Below are positions 54,779 to 64,000 of a stretch of DNA of 64,000 nt, piece by piece. The notes below the pieces were generated by a model. It was not told the DNA's origin and searched no databases. It was given only the letters and a program-made list of their open reading frames with translations. This stretch comes from Lunularia cruciata (Eukaryota > Streptophyta > Marchantiopsida > Lunulariales > Lunulariaceae): positions 33,000,608 through 33,064,607 of the forward strand of contig OX419762.1 in assembly GCA_948567375.1 (NCBI GenBank). Reading direction: 5' to 3'. A program made the translations under genes and the position numbers. Numbering within the stretch: position 1 is the stretch's first letter; each line of letters begins with the position of its first letter.

Positions 54779-55403
54779 AGCATCCTTCTCTCCTTACTTT
54801 CTACTTTATGGACAAGATCCAAATTTAATTGTGGCCATTTATCAAGATGTTACTATAATGTTGGACTTGGATGATCTACATATATGGATGAGCACATGTT
54901 CTCAATGGGCAGAGATCTTTTGGAAAGTGATGCCCATGGCCTTTGAGAACTTGGTGATTGCTTAACATAGGGATACCTTATGCTATGCTACCATTCAAGG
55001 AGGAGGTTATAGATCCTTGATCCATCAATTTCATCCAGGTGATTATGTATATCTATAGTAGACAACACAAACAACACTTGATGTTTCTATAGGCCGCACT
55101 ATCTTGAGAGTACATAAGGTTTTGCCATTTGGAGTCCTTGTGTTGGAAAGATGTGATGGTGTTTTTTGGAAGGATCTTGTGTGCAATTGTGCACCATGCC
55201 ACCTCCCAAACATTGATGGTACTATGGACCCAAGCTTGACACTTGTACATGTAGGCTTGTGGTGTATGTTATGTGGCTCTTTTGGTGGAGTTGCTACTAT
55301 GTTAGTGTGTGATAAGTGTTTGTAAGGATGGCATATGGCATGTATGATTCCTCCTGTCCCGGTGGTTCTTCAAGGACACTGGTTATGTCCTAGATGTACT
55401 TGA
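54779..55403 (+). pseudogene. PHD-Ty3 integrase end and PHD finger
   Basis: The frame resumes with SLLSLFLLYGQDPNLIV-like text, LDLDDLHIW, FWKVMPMAFENLVIA, QHRDTLCYA (first residue now a stop), GGGYRSLIHQFHPGDYVYL, RTILRVHKVLPFGVLVLE, CHLPNIDGTMDPSL. A PHD-type finger follows at 55263-55397: CMLC, CDKC, then GWHMAC, then CPRC, giving C-x2-C-x11-C-x2-C-x4-H-x2-C-x14-C-x2-C with all eight zinc ligands. A TAA at 55323-55325 interrupts it and a TGA follows at 55401. PHD fingers typically read histone H3 tails, so a role in choosing integration sites is a reasonable inference. The family's other copy lies at 16846-16987. Confidence 0.8.
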
Positions 55404-56240
55404 TCTATAGTTAGTTCATCCTTTCTGTGGTATAGATTGCAGACACGCAACAAATGCTAGGGCTCAATAGCACCCGGCCTCTTGATCTTTTGCTTACCAT
55501 AAGGTATACCATATACTTGGAGTAGATGGATATTTGGAGCTAGAGGGACCTAACCACCATGTAGGAAGATGATTGTGGCACTTTAGAGTCCATGTATGAT
55601 TTATGTGTGAGTTGTGCTTCTATAGTGTGTGATGTTGAGACTGATGTATGTTGTGTAGTGATATTTATATGCATGATAGTTGTCATGCCATTTGTAGCTT
55701 TGCACCTTGATTGCTCAAACTCTAGAGAAATAGTGTTGGTAGTAAGGAGTATTTTGGTAGAGAATACTCATAGACTACTTGTTGATGGTCAGATTTTGTG
55801 TTTAGGGTATTGACTACATGGTGGGGCCCATTTTCAATTAGCACCATTTGCACCATTGGATGTGCCATCAGCAAGACCATTAAGGTTGGAGACTAGGGGG
55901 TATACTCTCAAAGTGTAGCTCCAAAGAGCTCACTTCTCTCATGTTGAGCCTTCGAGTTCCTGGCTATGGTGGATAGAGGCCGGCAAGCATCACTTGGATT
56001 CTCTTAGCTAGAGTAGATGTGGCTTGACTATAATTAGTGCCCAATTGTTGGCAGATTATGGAGTGATAGATCAAGAACTGATCTGATTGAGTGTGATTCA
56101 AGTTGTGTGAACAAACTGATTATTATGGCACTTTAGAGTCCGTGTTTGACTTATGTGTGAGTTGTGCTTCTATAGTGTGTGATGTTTACAATGATGTATG
56201 TTGTGTAGCAATGTATATACGCATGAGACATGGCCTTATT
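55404..56240 (+). repeat. PHD-Ty3 3' region / LTR with internal direct repeat
   Basis: A last conserved box (YHKVYHILGVDGYLELEGP) lies at 55495-55560, then noncoding sequence. A segment of about 105 bp, starting GGCACTTTAGAGTCC, occurs at 55571-55675 and again at 56122-56226; a single copy lies at 17405-17520. Positions 55690-56120 match the region upstream of gag (43960-44395), which supports LTR identity. The right boundary is not defined. Confidence 0.6.
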
Positions 56241-56439
56241 GGACCCTTGTTGTATAATACCAAACATAATATAATACGTAATATATAACCTTTATGTTGC
56301 TACTCAAGGATTCTAGTAGCCAAATTACTTTTTAAAAGGAACTCTTGCAGTTGCACCGGCTCAATCATAATACCACAACCAATGCTTGTGTATGATCATA
56401 TGCCCATCGTAATTCATGCAGTTGTCCTATAATTCTTCC

Positions 56440-57300
56440 AGCTCTTTGAGAATTGACTACTCCCATAGCTACCAATGTTCTTGCAACAAATACCAAGATG
56501 GAGGACATCTTTGTGAAGTTTGAACGACTAGAGATTCTTCACTTAGCACAACAACCTCAAGAGAGGAACCCAATGAACATTGTTGCCAAAGGAGAGATTT
56601 CATGTCTGCATTGGTTGGGATGAGGACACATGAAAGCTCAATGTGTCACCCTAGTCATTCCCAATTATTTTTTCCATTGTGGGAAATGCAGACATATCAT
56701 GGCACATTGTTAAACATTCAAGAGGTGCTAGGAGCCTTGAGAAGAGCACATGTTGTGGATGTTAACCCAAAATATAACAACTTCAACCAACACTTGTGAG
56801 ATTTGCCTTTCCAAGGAAGGAGAGTAATTGGAAGAGGCAAAGGACCTCTTGGACCCAATATACAATATCACATTTGCAACGAGAATCATTATGCAAACCA
56901 ATGTCCCAACAAGTCGACCCATTGTGCATTTTGCACCAGAGCCCATACCATGGCATAATGCATGGACTTCCAAAACTTTATTACTTAGGACAAGGGAGTG
57001 CACATGCAAAATGAGCCACACAATAATGATGGCCCTAATGGGAATGTCCATTTCATCACAATTGAGGAAAGTTCTCTTGCAAGCAAGATAATGTCAACCA
57101 CAAAAGATGCTATTATGAAGGCAAATGTGTTCCTCATAATGAATGCCTACACTTATGCAGTACCTGAGCCAAATAAAAAATCTACTTTTGAGATTTACTC
57201 CAAAGGTATGGATGAAGAATCAATGCCGGATGACCCCTTAGCTTGTTTTTGGAAATGTATAGTGTTGCAGTCCCTATGTTTGACACTCTAGAAAAATAGC
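56440..57300 (+). pseudogene. Ty3/gypsy gag with two degenerate zinc knuckles
   Basis: One frame encodes MEDIFVKFERLEILHLAQQ near 56500, then two tandem CCHC knuckles. The first, 56603-56644, keeps the spacing but has its second Cys as Trp and a stop in the loop (CLHW...GHMKAQC). The second, 56669-56710, has its first Cys as Phe and then C, GHxx-type His and final Cys (HCGKCRHIMAHC). Downstream frames (56998-57291) and the box LANLRANIPVKKLCKVSPT near 57350 look like the gag-pol linker of plant Ty3 elements. Confidence 0.65.
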
Positions 57301-58820
57301 TGCAAACTTCTATAATACATGACTATGATATTTTTGCTAGTTTGGCTAACCTAAGAGCCAATATCCCTGTCAAAAAACTTTGTAAAGTTTCCCCTACATA
57401 ATGAAGGAAGTTGTAGAAATTCCTACAAAAAGAACAGCAGGTAGTGTGCTTCAAAGATCTGCTAACTAAAAGTGTTCACCCATAAGGATGCAATCCCATA
57501 GAAGCACCACAGACTTCAACTATGGGAATCCTGCACAATGCTATAGTCAACACCATTTTGACTGATCATCATGTGTTTTATACGTAGGTCCATGATCCAA
57601 ACATTCTAGTAACAATCCAAGAGAGTGTCATCCCAAATCATCACATCAACTTGGGATCCTCAATGAACATAATGACAAGGGTGTGATGGAAACACTAAGA
57701 TTGATGGTTATGTCAAAGACTTATACCCTCCTCCAAATGGCCAATGGGAGAAGACATCACACTCTTAGAGTATTGTCCAATGTCTCTACACTCATCAATG
57801 TGTAGACCTTTTTGGTTGACTACTTGATAATGGATACTTCTGCACCGGCAAAATTTTATTGGGAGTTCCATGCTGGTGGATGCCAATGTAGTCACCTCTT
57901 GGCAGACCAGTCAATTAAAATTTGGGAGAAAATCAAATTACACTATGCTTCCAAAACTCATGCACCCAACATAACTTATGTCAAGCTTGGATAATGAAAG
58001 AGAACCAAGTTTAACCCTTGAGACATGGAGCCCAATGTACATTGATAGCAATGAGGAAATTGCAAAGGCCATCACTAATTGTATTTTCATAATAGAGGAA
58101 GAAATGAGTGGTCATGCTATAGAACCAAATGGCAATTACTCCATCCTTCTAGCAAGTCCACAAAACATTCTTAGCATGCATGCTTCCATGGCCCCAAGAG
58201 AAGTTTCTTTGGACTCAAAGGACGACTCTCCTAGCATTGATGATATAGCTTCCTACCATGCAATGTTCCTATTACCTTACACCTATGACATACTTAGGAA
58301 ACATCAACTACCTCTTGCTTCTATGTCAAAGATTTTTTTGATTTTTGGGACAAAGAAATAGATGACAAATACCTTCATCTTGATGGGACTCTCCACAAGA
58401 ACATTGTTATCCTTCAAATCAATAAAATGAAGCCCACTATGAGTAACTTAGTTCTTTCGATTATTTTTGAACAGGAAAGTCCTCCATCCCAAATTATTAC
58501 TGTTGATACCATGGGAAAACCCACAAAGAGAATTGAAAAGAAACAAAAAGTCCATTAGACAATACTCAAGGATAGATTGCAACAAAACTTCCTAGAAAAA
58601 TCTCCAGAGAAATCCTCTAAGATTGTTCTCCTCCACTTGCAGATTGTAGATGAGTTGCACAAGCTTGACATCTCACATGCACATGAAACACCTAAATATG
58701 TTAAGATTGGGACTACTGTGTCCATGGAGGATCAGCCCTTCTATCAAGGCCTCTTTTGAGAGTTTCAATAATTGTTTTCCCTATTACTACATGGAACTCT
58801 TGGGCATTGATTCCCATACA
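57301..58820 (+). pseudogene. Ty3/gypsy gag-pol linker and possible protease region
   Basis: Several frames in series (for example FLQKEQQVVCFKDLL near 57430, then the frames 57812-57994 and 57978-58361 with LETWSPMYIDSNEEI) keep a coding look, but no active-site DSG/DTG is visible. I cannot assign a domain. By position it should hold the protease and the start of RT. Confidence 0.45.
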
Positions 58821-60070
58821 TTCTAAATTGAATCTTTCTTTGTCCAAACACCATTCCAATAAGATCTAAAACATACTGGTTGAACCTCACCTACTACCAA
58901 AAGTGTGGGACAAACTAAACAAACTATTTGAAGTGTGGGTTTATTTGTCACATAGAAAAGACTGAATGGACCTTCCCAATCTTGGTTGTCCCTAAAAAGA
59001 ATACAAGAAAGGTACAATATGTATGGATTTCCAAAAACTAAATGCTCAGACCATCTTAGATCCATTCCCAAACCCATTCACAAACACAACCAATGGTTTG
59101 GATTATGGAGGGGGTATTCTAGCTACAACTAGATTGCCATTATCCCAAAAGATCAATACAAGACAACCTTCATCATGGAGTGGGGCATCTACACTTACAA
59201 AGTGATGCTCTTTGAGTTGTAAAATTCTCCTACAACATTCCAATGCTACATGATGAACTCTTTTGGTGCAATAAGGAAGGACAAGGAATTGTATCTTGAT
59301 GACATGTGTGCACACAACTCCTATAATAAGCATATCAATGTGCTAAGGTCTACTCTATAGATTTGCACACAATTGAGGATTTCTTGAACCCATAAAAGTG
59401 TCTATTTTCCATCTCTTATGGGCCTCTCCTTGGTCACTTTGCCTGCAAAATTAGCAAAGTGGAAGATCTAAGTCATTCAAGAGTTACTCATCTTGGAGAT
59501 CATGCAAGAGCTAAGAATTTTCTTGGGATTTACATGATACTACAAGCAATGCATTCATATGTATGCTAAGATCACCTCTACATTGATGGGCCTCTTGCAT
59601 ACCATAGTTAACTTTTTATGGACTGACAAATGCACCTAAGTGGTCAAAATCTTAGAGCAAACGTTGGACATTACTTTGATTTGGCAGCACCAAATTGAGA
59701 GTTGATTTTTTCATGTTTTCATAGATACATCTAACGTAGTTATGGATGCTATCCTAGCTTAGTAGAAGAATGAGAACACCCAATCTACTATGAAACTACT
59801 CAACAACCAAGCGGGAATGGGTCACTCCAATTGGTAATGTTGGATGGAGAACTCTTGGAATCCCATACCAATGGTGCAAACTGTAGACCATACATCCCAC
59901 ACCATATCTTGTTGAGGAACAAAGAAGAAAAGATACCATGAGAAACCCGATGCTTCTTCATCATGGAGGAACAGTATATGAGAACACCCTTGTGAGAAGA
60001 TCTTCCTCCAAGAATTCAAGAACTACTTGAACAGGTACATGATCATTTATAGGCTCTTTCCTCTTACGTG
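58821..60070 (+). pseudogene. Ty3/gypsy reverse transcriptase and RNase H remnant
   Basis: RT motifs are readable in shifting frames: TEWTFPILVVPKKNTRK-like text near 58965, CMDFQKLNAQTI near 59020, AIIPKDQYKTTFIMEWGIYT near 59140, LNSPTTFQCYMMNSF near 59225, and the catalytic box YLDDMCAHN near 59292-59318 with both aspartates kept. Thumb and RNase H traces follow (GLLLGHFACKI near 59420, RVTHLGDHARAKNFLG near 59480, and ETTQQPSGNG near 59790). Multiple stops. Minus-strand frames over this region are shadows. Confidence 0.75.
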
Positions 60071-61706
60071 ATAGTCCTTCTTGGACCAACAGTCCCAAAG
60101 AGAAAATTCAAACACAAATATGGGAACCTTTTGCATCTTGGTGCAATTAATGGCTGTATTATTTCACATTCAAGGGCAAAATAGTGACAAAAAAAGGAAA
60201 ATTTGCCGTCAATTCCTAGATGGCGCAATAGGCGTAATGATCTCAATCCAAGTGCAAAAACACCAAATTCATGAAGATATTTCCTCTCTCAAAGTAAGAC
60301 AATGCAAGATGCATAGGAATTTACATGCCAAAAAAAGGACAACATTCATAAGAGGTGATCTAACCCCTACAAAACCCTTATAGAATTCCTTAAACTCTTA
60401 AGTTTGCAAATTTGACATTAAGAGAGAGTGGATTGTTAAGCATTCACGTAGACAAGCAATCTATCAATTCACTATGTTAATTTCCTCAAAGGAAAGCAAG
60501 AAGTCAAAGATTCTATGGGAGAATAGCATTAATTTATAGCTAGACTGATTGCTGAGCAATCTTAGACATGCAGGACCAAAAAGGTTGAGAGACCATCATC
60601 TCAATCATTCATGAGTTTTGGCAAGAAGTAGAGAATCATCCAGTCCATAGAGTTTGCTACTGCAAGAATTGGAGAAAATCTTTGACCAACTTTTCAAAGA
60701 ATTAGAAAATTGTGAAGATTCACAATGGGTATATGAGAGAACCAACAAAAGAACTTGAGTAAGTTTATGAAAAAGAGATGAAATACCTGCAATCTACATG
60801 TAGTCAAGCCACTTCTGCAATTGTAGCAATATGGACCCAAAAGCAAGGAAGAACATATAGAAGGGAAATATTTGGAGCATCATTGCCCATAAGTTATATC
60901 AACCAAGCAATGAGTAGCTTGTTTGAGTGCTAGAAATGGTGGAGGGAATACGAGTGTATTCAAAAGTGATCCACTTGCCGATTCCAATAGCAAATCTTCA
61001 TGCTAGATCAATTCCTGTAACTAAGGACATGATACAAGAAGTATTCTTGCTACTTAGGAAGTCTAAAGACATTACCCTAGGAGGAAATTCCATCCAATCC
61101 ATAGCACCTACAAGGACTTTTTTTCAAAAATGAAAAAAATTATCCAAGACCATACACAAGCAACAAGTTCTTGATGGCAATGGTTACATATCCATCATTT
61201 TACTTCACCATGAAGAACTTCCATTGGCTCATCAAAAGCCATGGAAATGTGTCATATTTGAGTGCATCTCCCATAAATGCTCTCATCTAAAGTGTAATGT
61301 ATGGGGAAGCATCTTGTTCTACTCTCATATTGTTCACAAAGATGAAAGAATATTGTGTAGGATTCAAGAAGGCATTTCCAAGAGATGAAACAAAGGAAGG
61401 GAAGCCTTTTACTATGGGTCCCATAGTTATGGCAATTGTGGAATATTTGGCCTTAGGTGCATTCCAATTGAAGGAAAATCTCATCAATAAGGTAGCTCCA
61501 ACATTGTGAATGCCAAGTTTTAAGAAGAACTACCAAGAAATGAAAAATTGGATAGGAGGAAAATACATGAGCATCCATGTGATTGCCCAATTGGTCTCCC
61601 ATTTTGCTAATGGACTAGCAGCGAGTGCAAGAATCTCTTCAGTTGTGAATGCTTGCAACTCTAGGAGCACAAGAAGTAGACCTATAGGAACCCCTCAATC
61701 CTATAG
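60070..61706 (+). other. Possible coding remnants of unknown family
   Basis: The frames at 60081-60383, 60927-61133, 61297-61509 and 61510-61737 lie head to tail on the plus strand; the last two are contiguous across a single TGA at 61507-61509, together about 145 codons (KAFPRDETKEGKPFTMGP, then LVSHFANGLAASARISS). I recognise no domain. They could be the C-terminal part of a gag-like or other element protein cut by the LTR at 61707. Confidence 0.35.
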
Positions 61707-62465
61707 TGTAATACCAAGAGCTAGCCATATGATCTAGATGTGAAATTTGGTTTGGTAACATCTAGAATGATGTTATACATGATGGTCAAAATAGATCAGA
61801 TAGAAGTATCACCAAAAGAGTACTTCTACTAATAGGGCAGAAACCAAAATAGACTTGAGAACCTTAGAACCAATAGCTAGATATATGATTTAAAGGTGAG
61901 AATTGGTTTGGTAACATCTGCAAGAATGTTACACATGATGGAATAAACAGATCAGAAAGAGGTATCACCAAAAGGGGACTTCTACTAATAGAGTAGGAAC
62001 CAAAATATGCCTGAAATCTTTGAAGGTAATTTCGGAGGCCTAAACGGATGAATTAGGCCTAAAAAATGTGCAAATCCCCCCCCCCCCCAAGATGGAGGAA
62101 AGGCTGGCCTTCCCTCCCCCTGCTCTGTCTCGTTGAGAGCTTTCCAATGGTACCTTACGTGATTCTGAGATTCCTATAGGAAGATTCACTAAAAGATTCC
62201 CTTTGGTCAAAGCTTGTTTGACCAACCAGATAGGACCTAGACCAGACATGTCACCCATCCAAGTAAGTAATCCAAGGGTGGAGCTTGCTGACATGTCACC
62301 TATCTGTGTCCCTAATCCTATGGTGGAGCTTCCTTGGAGGAGATCTTCTTTGTCTATATAATAAAGAGAAGGTGCTCCCTTGGGGCATCGAATGTTTGAG
62401 TATGCAATATGTGTTTTCTCTCCTCTCTTGTCCTTGGAGTATTACACATAGAGGTAGAGACTATA
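61707..62465 (+). repeat. LTR, family L2, copy 2 (likely 5' LTR)
   Basis: It starts TGTAATACCAAGAGCTAG and aligns with 25907-26670 along its length, including the tandem duplication in its first 330 bp (units at 61707 and about 61862), CTAAACGGATGAATTAG, the TATA box CTATATAATA at about 62354 and GGTGCTCCCTTGGGGCAT. A run of 13 C at 62076-62088 lies where copy 1 reads CCCTCCCCAA. A Lys-rich frame and coiled-coil sequence follow, fitting a 5' LTR. Confidence 0.8.
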
Positions 62466-62684
62466 GGTAGTAAAAAGAAGAAGAAAAATAGCCCAAAGAA
62501 GGGTATAATGGTATCATCAACCCCAACAAAAGAGAAGAAGAAATTGATGGTGATGATGAAGAAGCTTACCAACAATGGGAAGCAAGAAAAATTGGCTCAA
62601 CCAAAGATGAGGGGCTCTGATGCTGCCAAAGGAAAGAAGGTAAAAATAGAGGCTCTAAGAAGCCCTACCAAGCATAAGCAATAG
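62409..62684 (+). pseudogene. Lys-rich N-terminal frame of the L2 element
   Basis: Beyond the LTR end the frame is strongly basic (GSKKKKKNSPKKGIMVSSTP, KEKKKLMVMMKKL, then GSDAAKGKKVKIEALRSPTK), ending at a TAG. The first 20 codons lie in the LTR and are probably not coding. It could be the nucleic-acid-binding start of the coiled-coil gag-like protein. No known domain is recognised. Confidence 0.45.
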
Positions 62685-62689
62685 GAGAA

Positions 62690-64000
62690 GGTGAACATCA
62701 TTGACTTGGAGGATAATCCACAAGAACCTTGTAGAGATGTGCTCGTCCCTATTGGAGTAGAGGAAGGAAGTAGGAGGGTCTTCCCAATGGAGGATGTAGT
62801 GTCTCTAACCTAGTCTTATTCTTGAATGACAACATGGGTTTTCTTGGCCTAAGGACTACCTTACCACCAAGATCTCTAATGCAAAGATTTTTCTTTATCC
62901 TATAAGCTGCTCCTATTTTTCACCTAGTGCCCAAGGAGGGGCCGAGCAATTCTTAGGATGCCAATGTAGTGACTAAGAGGCTATAGGTAGATGATCTTGT
63001 AGAAAAAAATAGGTTGGTGTCATCTACCCAAATGATAGCCATCCTTGTTGGTACCTTGGTAAGAAAGGAATACTAGCTAGACAATCCTAACTAAGCATGG
63101 AAACATGGTTTGGTCTCTGTATTGATGGAGCTAAGATATAGCCACTTTGCCCATGGTGAAGTAAAATCACTACAAGAGGAATAGGAATAGGTTGTACAAG
63201 AGAATTCCCATAAATCATAAGAGGTAGAGCTTGATTGGGTAGAGAAGGAGGCTATGTGATAGAAGCAATCTGCCACTACTAGAAAGAGTTAAGGGAGATA
63301 CTAACTCAACTTCAAACTCTTTGGACCATCAAAGCAACTATTGATCAGCATTTAAAATCAGAGAAACTGAATAGCTAGAGATCTTTGCATAGTATGGGAC
63401 TAGGCGTCTTATGAGAAAGAGGACTCCAAGGTAGCTACGGAGAAGATATGGGAATTGTCCACAACTATTGACACTTTTTCAAAGAAGTAGAGGACTTGAA
63501 GTTGTCATAGTCTGTGTTAGAATAGAGGTCGCAACTTTAGAAAAAGAGAAAAGCAACTAAGGAATGCTTAGAGAAGCTCTAGAGGAAGAGTTGGCACCTC
63601 ATTTGTTGACAATAAACAAGCTCACATCTTAGAAGGTGCAATATTGGAAGGACCTTCTCAATTACAAGGAGAAAAGGATGGAGGAGCAAGTAGATGTTGA
63701 GGCACAATAGAAGTCCAAAAATGATCTCATGTTGAAGAGCTAGAAGTTAGAGCAGAGAGTGAACCAACTTTCTAATTTATCAACCACAACAAGTTAACAA
63801 CTCCCTTAGAAGAAGAAGAAGAAGAATTTGAAGCAAAAGATGAGCTTGACAAAAATCACAAAGGAGATCAGCCAAAAGGATCTACAAGGGGCAGATCACC
63901 AAGAGAAGGACCTAAGGATGATAGAGCAAGTCCTTCCAAGACAAAATCTGGAGGCAGCCTATAGGTGGGAGTTCACCTACATCCAAATCTTCAAGACCAA
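62690..64000 (+). pseudogene. Coiled-coil frame of the L2 element, runs off window
   Basis: The plus strand reads through many stops as a charged, helical sequence, for example NIIDLEDNPQEPCRDVLVP-like text near 62695, LTQLQTLWTIKATIDQHLKS near 63300, and Lys/Glu/Gln-rich text from 63480 to the end (such as KKKKNLKQKMSLTKITKEIS near 63810). It resembles in character the 24413-25754 frame that precedes the other L2 LTR. I found no enzyme motif up to the window end. Confidence 0.4.

Larger units (their letters stand above)
45388..56240 (+). mobile_element. PHD-Ty3 retrotransposon, copy II, internally deleted and interrupted
   Basis: The order is primer site, gag (about 46000-46360), integrase start (46383-46780), then an 8-kb foreign block, then integrase end (54779), PHD finger (55263-55397) and LTR-like 3' region (55571-56240). 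Protease, RT and RNase H are missing: gag sequence runs into integrase sequence near 46370-46385, an internal deletion. The matching halves of the integrase on both sides of the block show that it was once one element. Confidence 0.75.
56260..60400 (+). mobile_element. Ty3/gypsy remnant with two-knuckle gag and RT
   Basis: Gag with zinc knuckles (56603-56710), linker frames and an RT region (58940-59330) lie in order on the plus strand. It differs from the other Ty3 families here. A TGTATAATACC sequence at about 56250 might mark an LTR border. Everything is broken by stops and shifts. No integrase was recognised. Confidence 0.65.

Noticed and set aside
1-64000. CRISPR arrays, bacterial operons, tRNA or rRNA genes
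   Set aside because: No spaced direct-repeat array, ribosome-binding pattern, cloverleaf or rRNA signature was seen. tRNA-like matches are only primer-binding sites of retrotransposons.

Overview
The window looks like intergenic DNA from a large plant genome, consistent with a gymnosperm although the sequence alone does not prove that. It is AT-rich and has no long intact host-type reading frame. I could recognise no host gene, tRNA or rRNA. Nearly every coding trace belongs to a transposable element: Ty1/copia, several Ty3/gypsy lineages including a chromovirus, a hAT DNA transposon, and LTR elements that seem to carry only a coiled-coil gag-like frame. All reading frames are broken by stops and frameshifts, so the 'genes' are annotated as pseudogenes.

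Layout, left to right. 1-4375: decayed copia element with a foreign segment between integrase and reverse transcriptase (RT). 4376-5956: 3' half of an old chromovirus (integrase, chromodomain remnant, LTR). 5957-9760: gag and protease of another Ty3/gypsy element, with a tandem duplication. 12880-17550: RT, RNase H, integrase and a decayed PHD finger of a third Ty3 family (here 'PHD-Ty3'), split by a 1.1-kb insertion. 17550-21340: AT-rich with repeats and a strong hairpin. 21338-26670: two unrelated LTRs around gag-like and coiled-coil frames. 26670-36143: mostly unrecognised, with coiled-coil remnants and palindromes. 36144-37640: an LTR inserted in a copia gag. 38453-39520: hAT transposase remnant. 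41700-43460: gag-like frame and polypurine-rich repeats. 43925-56240: a second PHD-Ty3 copy, interrupted by an 8-kb block holding a 62-bp minisatellite, in which sits the youngest and most complete element, a 5354-bp minus-strand chromovirus (48116-53469) with 98.6% identical LTRs. 56240-60400: Ty3 gag with two zinc knuckles and RT. 61707-64000: LTR and coiled-coil frame of the same family as the LTR at 25907.

The most interesting observation is the PHD-Ty3 family. Downstream of the integrase, the pol region encodes a C4HC3 zinc finger of the PHD type, with all eight metal ligands still readable at 55263-55397 and a decayed homologue at 16846-16987. A histone-reader domain at the end of pol would be a natural targeting module, analogous to the chromodomain of the chromovirus in the same window. 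Also notable are an exact 60-bp triple repeat between protease and RT of the chromovirus, possible terminal inverted repeats bounding the 8-kb block, and two dispersed LTR copies flanking coiled-coil-only internal regions.

All family calls come from reading translations and repeats by eye; no database search was possible. Boundaries of old elements are approximate.
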